From the NCBI GenBank assembly GCA_024760905.1, contig CM045735.1, positions 8,544,661 through 8,608,660 on the forward strand: a stretch of DNA of 64,000 nucleotides, given 5' to 3'. The position numbers and the translations under genes were made by a program. Under the pieces are notes generated by a model, which had not been told where the DNA came from, ran no database searches, and was given only the letters and a program-made list of their open reading frames with translations. Origin of the DNA: Plotosus lineatus. Taxonomy: Eukaryota; Chordata; Actinopteri; Siluriformes; Plotosidae. This document shows positions 33,575 through 45,472 of the stretch, piece after piece; within the stretch, counting starts at the first letter, position 1; each line of letters begins with the position of its first letter.

Positions 33575-33893
33575 TATGTCTGTCTGTCTTCCTTTCGGCT
33601 TTTTCCCTTTTACTCGGGAGTCGCCACAGCGAATCATCTGATTCGCACATTTGATTTGGCAGAGGTTTTTACGTCGGATGCCCTTCCTGTCACAACCCTT
33701 TTAGCAAGGGACAGAAACACGCTGACGGCTTTGCAGCGACTCTTTACGAAAGTCAGCAATGGTTCTTTTACATGCATCTCACCATAGACAGTGAGAGACA
33801 TGGCCCGCCTTTGATGTGACAACCTTGTGGAGAGTGGGACTCGAACCCCCAACCTTTGGATCAGCGATCCAGCGCCCTATACCACCACTGCCC
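33575..33893 (-). mobile_element. tRNA-derived SINE, RTE-type tail, within microsatellite
   Basis: Minus-strand copy: CTTTCGGCTTTTTCCC tail complement, CGGATGCCCTTCCTGTCACA, and head complement ACCACCACTGCCC. Flanked both sides by TA/ATGT repeats (33300-33570 and 33895-33963). Confidence 0.88.
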
Positions 33894-33894
33894 A

Positions 33895-33908
33895 TATAAT
33901 GTATGTAT

Positions 33909-33963
<55 letters not shown>
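33895..33963. repeat. (AT)n microsatellite
   Basis: TATGTATG then about 46 bp TA. Confidence 0.95.
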
Positions 33964-33969
<6 letters not shown>

Positions 33970-34049
33970 AGTGGCACAAATCCCCTAAAAATTCCATCGT
34001 TGCCACCTTTCCAAGGTTTGGGTTCTAGTTTTTAATCAAACTAAGCAAC

Positions 34050-34168
34050 AGCACGGCCCTAGCCTGGTGAGCCGTCCATGGTGTACCCCACCCTCAACTT
34101 AAGTGGATGGAGCTGGGCATTCTCCACCACCCTAATTAGGATTATGTAATTCAGAAAATGAATGATCT
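34050..34168 (+). mobile_element. L2-type tail fragment
   Basis: AGCACGGCCCTAGCCTGGTG to ATGTAATTCAGAAAATGAAT. Confidence 0.6.
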
Positions 34169-34256
34169 ACAGCACTAATTATTATATAATAAATTATCAT
34201 TCCTACCACATATGATAAAGAAAAATATCAGAGTTTTGAATATTATTATGCGTAAT

Positions 34257-34372
34257 CTGTGGTGGTTCACTGGATAAAGCTTTGGGTTACAGCTCAGAAA
34301 GTTGGTGGTCCCAGTACCACCAAGCTGCCACTGTTGGGCCGTTAACTGCTCAGTTGTACACATGAGAAAAGA
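34257..34372 (+). mobile_element. third-family tRNA-derived SINE fragment
   Basis: GTGGTGGTTCACTGGATAAA, then AAGCTGCCACTGTTGGGCCG and CTCAGTTGTACACATGAG. Confidence 0.65.
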
Positions 34373-34396
34373 AAGTAATCACTCTGGAGAACAGTA

Positions 34397-34798
34397 CAGT
34401 GAGCTCTCGCTACTTCGGGCTTCAGTTTCTGCAGCTTCAGTGCATCGCGGGTTTTTCAAAAGTAAGGAAATTACGGGAAAATAGAGGAATAGTTAAGGAA
34501 AATGCCACAAAACAAGGCCAATTATGCAAAAAATAAATAAAACAGATTTTTATCAGGTGCGCATCCGTGTGCCCACGTGTGTCTGTGTATTTATATTTTA
34601 TTTACATCTCATGCATCATTTTTGAATGTTTAATTATTATTATAAACATTTATAGCGTTGAATATGTATTTAGTGATATTATATATACACATACATATAC
34701 GTATACGTCAGTCAGGGGGGGGGTCAATCCTACTTCGTGAAAATTCAGCATTCGCGGAGTCTCGGTCCCGATTAACCGCGAAAAGTATGGAATCACTG
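34397..34798 (+). mobile_element. MITE of the ACTTCGCG family
   Basis: Starts CAGTGAGCTCTCGCTACTTC after TA, and ends GTCTCGGTCCCGATTAACCG...AATCACTG. The ends are imperfectly inverted. The interior matches the copy at 16715-17179 (GAATATGTATTTAGTGATAT). Confidence 0.8.
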
Positions 34799-34867
34799 TT
34801 CTGTATTTGCCAATTAGTGGAAATGTAAACCCTAAACCAATTTAAAGAAATACAGCGTATTCATATA

Positions 34868-35035
34868 CAGGTGTGGCTCAGTGCTTAAGGCTCCAGGTTG
34901 CTAATTTGAAGGTTGGCAGTTCAGGCCCCAGTATCGCCAAGCTGCCACTGTTCCCTTGAGTATGACAAGTATATGGGGGGGGGGGGGGGGTCCCCCACTC
35001 TGGATAAGGTTGTCTGCCAAATTCTGTTAATGTAA
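34868..35035 (+). mobile_element. third-family tRNA-derived SINE
   Basis: TACAGGTGTGGCTCAGTGCT, GGTTGGCAGTTCAGGCCCCA, GTATCGCCAAGCTGCCACTG, then a G run and GGATAAGGTTGTCTGCC. Confidence 0.7.
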
Positions 35036-35039
35036 TCTG

Positions 35040-35690
35040 TATTCATCATGAATGAGTATAGTTATACAGTGAAAACCCAGCCAGTAAAAAGGGGTTCGGC
35101 CATTTCATTGTCTGTTTAGTTAAAGTCTCCAGCAATGCTCAAGAAAAGTGTTCATCTCGGTCTCAAATGATTGGCTTCAAATTATTTCTTGACATGGTTT
35201 GCAGTAATTCTTCTGCAACAAGCCACGGCCGAAAGCACGAGATAATTGAAAGCATGCCACCAACCAACACCATTAACTTTAGCTAATATCCCATCAGGGT
35301 GTTATATTTAACCCAAAAAGGGGAAATTTTTTCACAAGACTTCAGAAATTTAAAAGAAATAATGAAATGTAAAAATGTAGACAACCAGCCCATACCAAGA
35401 GCCATCTTTATTCACATTTCATACATGAACAGAAAACATGAAGACATGTTGGTTAACTTGATATTTATTATATAGTTATATAATAAATATTATACTTACA
35501 AGTAGAATAAAAAGTAAAACGTCTCTTGGATTGACTTTGTACTGTGAATTTTTTTTTATCAAGGAAATCCCACTCAATTTGCACTGCAGCGAGAGATTTC
35601 TGAAACGAGTCATGTGCATCCAAGTTTGTTTTTTAAGACAAAAGAAATTTAAAAATATTTGTGGGGGAGAGAAAACCCTAAAGCAGTGCT
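35040..35690. other. no gene seen
   Basis: AT-rich unique-looking sequence. Confidence 0.5.
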
Positions 35691-35693
35691 TCT

Positions 35694-36294
35694 CAATTAT
35701 TTTTTGTGGCGCCCCCGGAAGAAAAAAATATTTCACGCCCCCCCCACCGCCCCGCAAGCGACTATCAATAGTATTATTTGTCTAAAATTATTAGTACACC
35801 TCTGCATAACATTGTATCTTTATTAATATTAAAAACAAAAAAGAAATATAGTTCAACTTACAATAAAGAAAAACTTCATTAACATTGTTTTTTAATCTGT
35901 AATAGAAAAGATTTAAAGTGCACCAATGTGCCTGAAATAAAAAATACATCCTTATTTAAACTCATTCAACTTACTTCTGTCTTAATATCTCCGTCTCTCT
36001 CCACCTTTCTCTGCGTTCTTGTTAGAAATTCTGCCGTATTGTTTCTTGAGAGGTTTACTGCACTTCATATGGTTTGCTCACTCAAAAAAAAAAAAGCTAC
36101 ATCATAGTAGGACAATGAGAGCGCCACTGCCAACTAGTGGAGTGGAGGTGCAATTACACTTAATTCTCGTACAGAATTGCAGAAAAGCTCCCCAGCATCA
36201 CACCGTGTACCCCCCCCCCCCCCCACACACACACACACACACGGAATTATTAACACACACACACACCCACACACACCTTATTTGAGAAGCACTG
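35694..36294 (+). mobile_element. hAT-type non-autonomous element, copy 2
   Basis: Starts CAGTGCTTCTCAATTATTTT and ends TTTGAGAAGCACTG, with imperfect 8-bp flanks CCCTAAAG/GCTTAAAG. It is longer than the copy at 9037 and includes poly-C and CA runs. Confidence 0.83.
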
Positions 36295-36299
36295 GCTTA

Positions 36300-36786
36300 A
36301 AGTAAAGGGTCTTTCTTGAATTAATAAATTACATAAAAAAAAAAAAAGTCAAATACATCAGAAATTTTATTCCAAATCATTTCAGCATCTATAACTATAC
36401 AGGTAGATGATTGGCTTTCACGTCATGGGGCTTCGATCCACAAATGTTTCAGATCACCCCGTTTACAAAATATAAATCTTACAATTACACTAAAAGTTAA
36501 ATTGTGAAGTTTTTAGAAACCCGAGTCCAGTCTGATCAGTACATGAGTGCACCAATTAATATAGTACTTACAGAAATACTTTGATATTTTCTAAAATACA
36601 TGTTCATACAACACTTGATAAATTTGATTCATTTTAAAATAAAATAAATTTGATTTAAATTAAAAAGAAAAAGGCAGTTTACACAATTTATCTACATCAA
36701 GTAGAAGGAAAAAAATCAATGTCTGTAAATTTACTATGGTTTATAAATTATATTATAAACGAATACAGCCATAAAGTAAATATTAT

Positions 36787-36843
<57 letters not shown>

Positions 36844-37090
36844 CACATACACACACACACCAGTCTAAATATAACTTTTCAACAGTCATACAGGCTTCTC
36901 CAAGAGGTTACTAGCAAAAAAAAAAAAAAAAATTACTAAGAAATTCCTAAGTTAGAAAGAAATGTTTTCTTCACTATTTTTATGAACGACTGCATGTAGG
37001 GATGGAGCATAAACCGGAATGCAAACAAAGCCCTATTTCTCATATATGAGATTTTTTTCCTCTACGTATTGTACTTTTAGTTCTCTTGGA
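36300..37090. other. AT-rich sequence, no gene seen
   Basis: Contains (AT)n at 36787-36840. A minus-strand AATAAA at about 36366 could end a transcript, but no coding exon is found upstream of it. Confidence 0.45.
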
Positions 37091-37093
37091 ATC

Positions 37094-37378
37094 CCCCAGT
37101 GCAGCTAACTGGGTTATCAAAGGCCGGCCATGTCTCTCAGTGTCTGTGGTGAGAGCTTCGTGTAAGAGAACCATTGCTGACTTGCATAAAGAGTAGCTGC
37201 ATCACCGTCAGCGTGTTTCTGCCCCTTACTAAAGGTGGTTGGGTTGTGTCAGGAAGAGCATCCAATATAATAACCTATGCTGAATCAAAACATGCGAATC
37301 ATTTATATCACTTCCATGAAGAAGGAGGCAGATGATTCGCTGTGGCGATCCCTGAAAGGGAACAACCAAAAGGAAAAG
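37094..37378 (+). mobile_element. SINE body with RTE-type tail (long-junction form), headless
   Basis: CAGTGCAGCTAACTGGGTTA body, GTGTCAGGAAGAGCATCCAA, ATGCGAATCATTTATATCAC, then GAAGAAGGAGGCAGATGATT CGCTGTGGCGA. The GGAGGCAGATGATTCG segment matches the 3' end of the LINE nearby. Confidence 0.85.
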
Positions 37379-37902
37379 TTTTCTTGGCACATTTATCATC
37401 ATAAATCAGGCAACGATCACAGAAAGTAACTACATTCCTGAGAATCTCCACATGTACTGTCAATGTTATGGAAGAACTTTGAAAGGAATTAACATCCTGA
37501 TAGCTCCAGCTTTAAAGAGGACACAGCTGTATCGATAGTGAAGAGGCTGGTTGTGGTTACAGTTAGAAAGGCATCACGGTCTGTGATGTGCAGAACCACG
37601 GTGGGGTTTACTGTCACCAAATCTCCAATCTGACACCTCCTGCTTCATGAATATTTCTAGGCATTAAAGTCTTTATTTTCAACCAGCTATACACCCCGTC
37701 TTTTACTCTGGAAGCCCCGGGCACCATGTGAGGTACAGCCTACAACTGGGTCATAGTTGCTCGTTATAACAGGACAGTGATGCCCAAACGAGATGACACC
37801 AGTCCCTTGAACTACCCTTGACTGAACGGAACTGATCCAGAACCAGCCTGCCTCTCAAAGTGATCTCCGGTTCCTCACTTCTTTTCCTTTCGGCTTTTCC
37901 CT

Positions 37903-39887
37903 TCAGGGGTCGCCACAACGAATCATCTGCCTCCATCTCACCCTATCCTTTGCATCTTCTTCTCTTACACCAACGACCTTCATGACCTCCTTCACCACAT
38001 CCATGAATCGTCTCTTTGGTCTTCCTCTAGGCCTTCTGCCTGGTAGTTCCAGCCTCAGCATCCTATTACCAATATACTCACTATCCCTCCTCTGTACATG
38101 TCCAAACCATCTCAATCTAGCCTCTCTGACTTTGTCTCCAAAACAGCTAACATGTGCTGTCCCTCTGATGTGCTCATTCCTAATCCTATCCATCCTCGTT
38201 ACTCCCAAAGAGAACCTCAACATTTTCATCTCTGCTACCTCCAGCTCTGCCTCCTGTCTTTTCCGCAGGGCCACTGTTTCTAACCCATACAACATCGTTG
38301 GCCTCAACACCGTCTTGTACACTTTTCCTTTCATTCTTGCCGATACCCTCCTATCACACATCACACCGGACACTTTTCTCCATCCATTCCAACCTGCCTG
38401 CACACGCTTCTTGACCTCTTTTCCACACTCTCCATTGCTCTGGATTGTTGAGCCTAAGTACTTAAAATCCTCCACCTTTCTTATCTCTGCTCCCTGTAAC
38501 CTCACCGTTCCTCTTGGGTCCTTGTCATTCATGCACATGTATTCTGTCTTACTGAGGCTAACTTTCACTCCCCTCCTTTCCAGGGCATACCTCCACTTCT
38601 CTAGATTTTCCTGCACTTGTTCTCTGCTCTCACTACAGATCACAATGTCATCTGCAAACATCATAGTCCATGGGGAATCGTGTCTAACCTCGTCTGTCAG
38701 CCTGTCCATCACCATAGCAAACAAGAAGGGGCTGAGAGCTGACCCTTGATGCAGTCCCACCTCCACCTTGAACTCTTCTGTCACACCGACAGCACACCTC
38801 ACCACTGTCTTACATCTCTCATGCATGTCCTGCACCACTCTAACATACCTCTCTGCCACTCCAGACTTCCTCATGCAATACCACAGTTCTTCTCTCGGCA
38901 CCCTGTCATATGCTTTCTCCAGATCCACAAAGGCACAATGCAGCTCCCTCTGACCTTCTCTGTACTTCTCCATTAACATCCTCAAGGCAAACACTGCATC
39001 TGTGGTGCTCTTTCTTGGCATGAAACCAAACTGTTGTTCATAAATGCTGACCTCTGCCCTTAGTCTTGCTTCCACTATTCTTTCCCATAACTTCATCGTA
39101 TGGCTCATCAACTTTATCCCTCTGTAGTTGCCACAACTCTGCACGTCTCCCTTGTTCTTAAAAATGAGCACCAGCACACTTCTCCATTCCTCTGGCATCC
39201 TCTCACTCTCTAAGACCTTGTTAAATGTTCTTGTCAGAAAATCTACTGCTACCTCTCCTAGACACTTCCATACCTCCACCGGTATGTCATCAGGACCAAC
39301 TGCATTTCCATTCTTCATCCTCTTCAATGCCCTCCTCACTTCACCCTTACTAATCTTTGCTACTTCCTGGTCCTCAACAGTCACCTCTTCTACTCTTTTT
39401 TTCTCTCATTTTCCTCATTCATCAGCTCATCAAAGAACTCTTTCCATCTTCCCAGCACACTTCTGTCATCAGTCAATACATTTCCCTCTCTGTCCTTTAT
39501 CAATCTAACTTGCTGCACGTCCTTCCCATCTCTATTTCTCTGCTGTGCCAACCTGTATAAATCATTTTCTCCCTCCTTACTTTCCAACCGAGCATACAAG
39601 TCATCAAACGCGCTCTGTTTGGCCTTTGACACTGCTACCTTTGCCTTGCGCTGTGTCTCCCTGTACTCCTGTTTACTCTCTTCAGTTTGCTCAATGTCCC
39701 ACTTCTTCTGAGCTAACCTCTTCCTTTGTACACACTCCTGCACTTCCTCATTCCACCACCAAGTCTCCTTATCTACTTTCCTTCCAGATGACACACCAAG
39801 TATTCTCCTACCTGTCTCCCTGATCACATTAGCTGTAGTTGTCCAGTCATCTGGAAGCACTTCCTGACCACCCAAAGCCTGTTTCAA
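37903..39887 (-). pseudogene. LINE reverse transcriptase region, broken by a frameshift
   Basis: The linker part (39390-39887) ends at a stop just after an A7 run near 39400, where the frame shifts. The second part (37903-39384) holds the reverse transcriptase: GPDDIPVEVWK, NYRGIKLMSH, QQFGFMPRKSTTDA, FVDLEKAYDRVP, GLHQGSALSPFLF, and the catalytic MFADDIVI near residue 245, then the thumb and C-terminal block RWFGHVQRRD. First and last parts share one frame; only the middle is shifted. Confidence 0.9.
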
Positions 39888-40887
39888 TTCCTCCTTGAAG
39901 ACAACCCCGACACTCTTTCTTTTTCAACTTCCACCACTTTGTCTTCTGCTCTGCCTTTGCCTTCTTCACCTTCCTCACCATCAGCATCATCCTGCACACC
40001 ACCATCCTATGCTGTTTGGCAACACTCTCACCCGCTACTACTTTGCAGTCACCGACTTCCTTTAAATTACATCGCCTGCACAAGATGTAGTCTACCTGTG
40101 TGCTCCTACCTCCACTTTTATAAGTCATCCTATGCTTCTGTTTCTTCTTGAAGAAAGTATTCACCACAGCCATTTCCATCCTTTTTGCAAAATCTACCAA
40201 CATCTCTCCTTCTGCGTTCCTGTTCTGGATACCAAACCTACCCATCACTTCCTCGTCCCCTCTGTTTCCTGCACCAACATGTCCATTGAAGTCTGCCCCA
40301 ATGACCACTCTTTCACCTCTGGGCGTACTCTGCAGCACTTCATCTAACTCCCTCCAGAATCTCTCCTTCTCTTCCCGCTCACATCCTGTCTGTGGGGCAT
40401 AAGCACTAACAACATTGACCATCACACCTTCAATTTCTAACTTGAGACTCATCACTCTGTCTGACACTCTTTTCACTTCTAGAACATTCCTGACAAACTC
40501 CTCCTTCAAGATGACTCCGACTCCATTTCTCTTCCCATGCACACCATGATAAAACAGCTTAAACCCCGCTCCTATGCTTCTAGCCTTGTTACCTTTCCAC
40601 CTGGTCTCCTGAACACACAGTATGTCCACCTTCCTCCTCTGCATCATGTCAGCCAGCTCTCTACCTTTTCCTGCCATAGTTCCAACGTTCAAAGTCCCTA
40701 CTTTCAGTCCTAGAGTCATGCCTTTCCTCTTCTCTCTCTGGCAACGGACACGCCTCCCGCCTCTCCTTCTTCGACTAACAGTAGTCCAATTTCCATCAGC
40801 ACCCTGTTGGTTGACGGCACTGATGACGGTCGTTGTTAACCCGGGCCTCGACCGATCCGGTATGTCATTCTTTCTTTTGATTCGCAT
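39847..40887 (-). pseudogene. LINE endonuclease domain
   Basis: N-terminal part of the LINE protein. Endonuclease/exonuclease/phosphatase fold motifs are visible: LKVGTLNVGTMAGKG near residue 61, ILCVQETRWKG (catalytic Glu), VVSAYAPQTG, VVIGADFNGHVG (Asp/Asn pair), and VDYILCR near the end. After about residue 318 the frame is lost near 39900, and the last 20 or so codons are read in the wrong frame. Confidence 0.9.
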
Positions 40888-41274
40888 AGTTTATTTGGCA
40901 TTTGTTTTACGCCGGATGCCCTTCCTGACGCAACCCTCTGCATTTATCCGGGCTTGGGACCGGCGTGAGGGAGAGACACTGGTTTGCTGCATTCTCCGGT
41001 TCCTCACTTCATACCCTTCAATCTCATTAAGCATCACAGACGAAGGACTCTGTAGAGTTCAAACATAATAAATGCAAATCATTCTGATGCAATTAATTTT
41101 TCTTCCTTTGAAGAAAATGTACTTCAGGTAAATGTTAGATTTCTTTTTGTATCAGATGAAACCTATTAACCTAAACATGCTCTTATACCCACCTTTAAAA
41201 TTATTGCTATTGTTGATAAAGCTGAAGTAGATCCACACAGTATATTTTTTTTGCGCTAATTGTCGAAGTATATA

Positions 41275-42014
41275 CAGTGAGTCGTTGACTTACGACCGCG
41301 TTTGGTTCCGGCAGACCGGTCGTAACTTGATCTGGTCGTAGGTCGACTTTCCATCCAAATAAACTCATCCCAAACAAAAACAGATGAATAAATCTCGCAC
41401 GTTTAAATCTATACATCTATTTTTAATTTCATGTCACTGTGACACGCAGCGGAGAGCCAATCCTTTCTGTCCTCCACTGTGTGGGCGGGTCTGATAGCTT
41501 CAAACTCCAATTTTATTGGATTATAACAACAGCCACAGACTGCACGTGTTGTTTGGGTAAAGAGATAAATTTCCCTCGTTTTGATCAGCTCATTTCCACG
41601 AAGCCAAGCACAGCTGGCAACCAAACACAAAAGGACAGACATGGAAAAACTTCAACCCGCAGAGCAGCTGATTGCCAAAACTTGGGACGCGCTTCCTGTC
41701 ACAAACACTGCAGCGTGTGAGTCCAATAAAATTAGAGTTTCAAGATATCGGGCCCGCCCACACAGAAAGGATTGGCTCTCAGCTTCACGCCAGTGACGTG
41801 GCATTGAAAGTAGATGGATAGATTTGCTCTGAGCAGTTAGAAAGTGAAGCTGCATCATCTCCTGCTTGGCCTTTTAAGATGCTGGTGCTGCCGGCAGCAC
41901 AAACAACTGTTGTACACATTTACACTGCACTGCAATGAATCATGCGTCACCACTTTTGCGGTCGTAAAGTCGATCAGACGTAACTTGCATAGGTCGGAAG
42001 TCGACAACTCACTG
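41275..42014 (+). mobile_element. MITE with CAGTGAGTCG ends and a long internal inverted repeat
   Basis: Starts CAGTGAGTCGTTGACTTACG and ends AGTCGACAACTCACTG between TA dinucleotides, so a Tc/mariner-superfamily type. Inside, 41448-41522 and 41722-41793 are inverted copies of each other, each holding a CCAAT/ATTGG box and a GGGCGGG/CCCGCCC GC box. Confidence 0.85.
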
Positions 42015-42019
42015 TACAT

Positions 42020-44250
42020 GCCAATATACATTACATACTCAAAATCAATTTAATAATTTTCCATAAAGCTTTTAACGAATTGCATACAAAGCATCTTTAC
42101 AGAGATCTTTTGAACATAAATTTTACATTTATCCCTAATGGGTAAGCCAGAGGAGACGGTGATGAGGAAAATCTCCCTGAAACGATATGAGATCATCTTC
42201 GCAGAAGTAAAATGGAGACCCGTCTTCCTGCCATAGAACACGGTCAGAAATAAGCTACTTTATCTATCCCCAATATAACCAAACAAGTATAAACAGGTAA
42301 CCAGGAAATACATTATAGTTTTGAGCAAAATAAAATTTTGTAAGTCTTTTTGTCTTTTCTCAAGATATCAGCCGTTCACTGACTGAAACTGAAGCATCAA
42401 CTACAATCCAAAGCCATCACTGAGGTTTCTAACGTTATTGAATCCGTGCACCAAGGCCTGTCTATAGCTGCCTGTGCCGTAGCGCAACATTTCAGAATTA
42501 TTCAGCTCCTTTTATTACTGATTGGACGAGATTTGTGATTGCAACATAAAAGCAAGCATAGGCTGGTACGTGTTGCTGTGACACACCTCAGTGGCTGATC
42601 GATGAGGTGAGCAAAACCACGTCAACAAAAAACCGACATCAAAAAAGGCAATGTGAGTTTCCCTTCAGTTCATTTACCTCACATGTTTCAAGAACTAAAA
42701 GATATGTTCGTTTTCAAGAGTAGCTCTGGCTGCGCAAACAAATAAACCATCACATGGACGACCAGCATCCAACCAACCAGGCATCTCTACTCACCCGAAT
42801 CCTGCTCCATCAGCGTTAACCTTCACAAAACCCACCAACATGACTCGGATTTTCACCCAGGCAGATTTCCTGCCTTGGGGTGTGGCATTGGCCAAAAATC
42901 AACCAGAAGCTGTGAGTAAAGCCCAGTGGGTGTCCCAGGGCGGTGTGCCCTAATGGGCTGATGATGAGGTCACAAACTGTGCAGGTCATATGACACACTG
43001 AGGAAGACACAGTCTGCTTTCTGGTAGAGTATCGCAAATTGCGCTGCCTGTTACTCGACATCTCAGAATAACGAGTCCGACTGCAGCATGATGGACCACT
43101 ACGCTGTACATACACATTACAAAAACAAAATGATGGTCACCTGACCATCACAGCCATCTACACTCCTTCCCAAAGATTAAGATCTGCCCGAACTCAATGA
43201 AACCAAGAGCCCAACTACTGAACGTTCATCCAGCGAAACAACCCCTTCTGGACAGAGCAACACACTCAAAGCCATGAAGCTGTACTGGAAGAATTTACAA
43301 AACCTGCGCCCCAAACGCTTAATACAACCGAACTGGACACTGACTGCTCCCCAGGGGTCGTTGTTGTGAATTAACTGATGTTCTGCTCTGTGAATCCACA
43401 GAACCATGGCACAAAACCGAACCAAAAGTCTTTACAGAGACTGTTACAGCAGCAGTAATAATGCACATGGTTTTGGAATCAGATTGTGACCCTTAAGGAG
43501 TCCGTCCAAATACTTTTGGAGTCCGTGCTCATTTAATTGGCTTTGTCAAAGCGGGAAAAAAGTATGAAAAAGTCAATTTTTCCAAAAAACAAAAACAGGC
43601 TGTACATTTGATAAAAATTAAAAATTGTGCAGATATTTTGCCAAAATCAATTTTATCTGCTTTGTATTTAAAACAAATTTAGATTTTTTTTTTTTTTTTT
43701 AATCAATTTTTCACGGCAGGTGAAATTTCAGCATCTGTAGGTCTCAAACAGGAGAACCACAATTTTTGTTTTTTTGGAATAGAAACAAGAAATGACTTGA
43801 GTAACATTGCCCGATGACGTAATATGGGGAGGGGCTACAAAATAAAATACATCATGAAACTGAAAGCAAATATTTTCCATTGTTACTTACCTGTGTATTG
43901 AACTTACCTGTATTTCCCATACAGAAGCATCATATAGAAGTTACCTACAAACACTTTAAATATTGTAAATACACATCAGAAACCGTTGGCCAGGATCAGG
44001 ACAACAGCAGAGCGACCGCAAACCTCGTGAAGTACAAAGAGGACAATGAACCCGTCGGCCGACTCCCATTATAGTACTACTGGTACTAACTGATCATTGA
44101 TTTTTTTTTTTTTTTAAGCTGATTATATGCAAGAGGTCAGGTTTGCAGGTCACTTGAACGGAACGAGTGCTAACGGCTGCGAAAAAAGACAGGAAGTGTG
44201 TGCGAGAGTCAAGGGGGAGGGGGAACAAAAAGGTACAACGGAAAAAGCGG
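42020..44250. other. no gene recognised
   Basis: Unique-looking sequence of mixed composition. Short frames at 42816-43115 and 43177-43425 on the minus strand have no family motif. Could hold distal UTR or regulatory sequence of neighbouring genes. Confidence 0.4.
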
Positions 44251-44254
44251 TAGT

Positions 44255-45472
44255 CAGACCAGTCGATGTTTTATTTAAACGGCTGGAGAGACAGCGGGTG
44301 CTAGCACATGACTAAGTTCTTTTGAAAGGAATCACACCAAGCACAGAAATCGACTTGCGTTCGGACACCTGGGAAAGAGCTCAAGCATTTATAAACATCG
44401 GGTTTGCATCCACAGTCGAGGTACAGCTTCTCAGAGGTACATTTTAACAATTTTTTTTAACAATATGAATGTAGGGAAACATCACACGTAGGATTCGGGT
44501 TTGGGTAAGAGTTTTAATTACAAGCATGTCCAGTGTATCGAGATGTTAAAACGTCCTGAAAGGCTACAAAAAATAAAGTCTGTGTGTGAACGATTAATGG
44601 GCTCGTACACATGTATTAGAGGAGCAAGACCGACTATGTGCTGATAGTTTTTTGTTTTATGGAGCGGATGGTCGTTCGGTTTCCCCGAGTTTCCTTTAGT
44701 TGACGCTGCTCTTTCCTAGGAGACGGTGTTGTTTCCAAGCGTCGTGCGCCGGGTCGATGTTGTGCTCGGGCGGCTGATAAGCTGCGATTTGATGATCAGC
44801 TGGTGTCCCCCGGCTCCACCCAATACCACATACTGAATAACATCCTCTCGCTTACCCCTCCTCGACTCTGAGGCACAGCATAACTAGATCTATATCAAAG
44901 CCAACCGTGAGAATGACGTTCGGCCTCGATTTAAAGCCTCATCCTTCTTAATCTTGTAGGTCATACACCATGCGAAACTTAAACAATGTGCCTAAATATT
45001 GTACGACAAAAAAATAATAAAATTAATCATTAAAAAAAAGCATGCAGATGTGAGCTACATGTGAATTCAATAAGGAGCACATCAGGTCCCTGTGACAAAG
45101 TATATCAATGAGAACGCACGGCACTGCTGGTCGGTCCCTCACAATCTAACTGACACACATGCAGAACATACAACTTAAAAAAAATGTAAATAAATGAAAT
45201 CTTCTGTGATGTAAAGAGACTCATCGATTACATCCTTTAGCACACTTAAAAAAAAAAAAGAGAAAAAGAAAAAAAAACCTGCCTGATTTCTCATCTGAAA
45301 TCAACATTTGACAATTTTTCGAAAACACAAATTTGAACAGTTTAACAGGATAACCTGCGCTCAACCAGTTAGCTACAAGCATCCTTCACGCTCTCGTGGG
45401 TCCTGACATGTCCCTGTTTATTAGCTTCCCTTACACAAAGAGAGACGTACTGACTTTCTGGACAAAGTAGGC
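44255..45472 (-). other. probable 3' UTR of the rbm14-type gene
   Basis: No coding frame follows the stop at 45473. A minus-strand AATAAA lies at 44270-44275. The end is not certain. Confidence 0.45.

Larger units (their letters stand above)
37882..40992 (-). mobile_element. near-complete RTE-clade LINE with 18-bp target-site duplication
   Basis: The 3111-bp element lies between identical repeats TCTCCGGTTCCTCACTTC at 37864-37881 and 40993-41010. That length is normal for RTE-clade LINEs. On the minus strand it reads from a short 5' UTR through an apurinic-type endonuclease, a linker and a reverse transcriptase, ending GGCGACCCCTGAAGGG and AAAGCCGAAAGGAAAAGAAG with no long poly(A). Two compensating single-base-scale frame breaks are the only obvious damage. 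The exact duplication and light damage point to a recent insertion. Confidence 0.93.

Noticed and set aside
37982..40402. Long plus-strand open frames (for example 255 codons at 37982-38749)
   Set aside because: They are antisense shadows of the minus-strand LINE protein; their composition (Ser/Leu/Pro/Thr-rich) follows the complement.
42816..43425. Two minus-strand frames of 80-100 codons
   Set aside because: No recognisable domain and no framed splice sites; could not be supported as coding.
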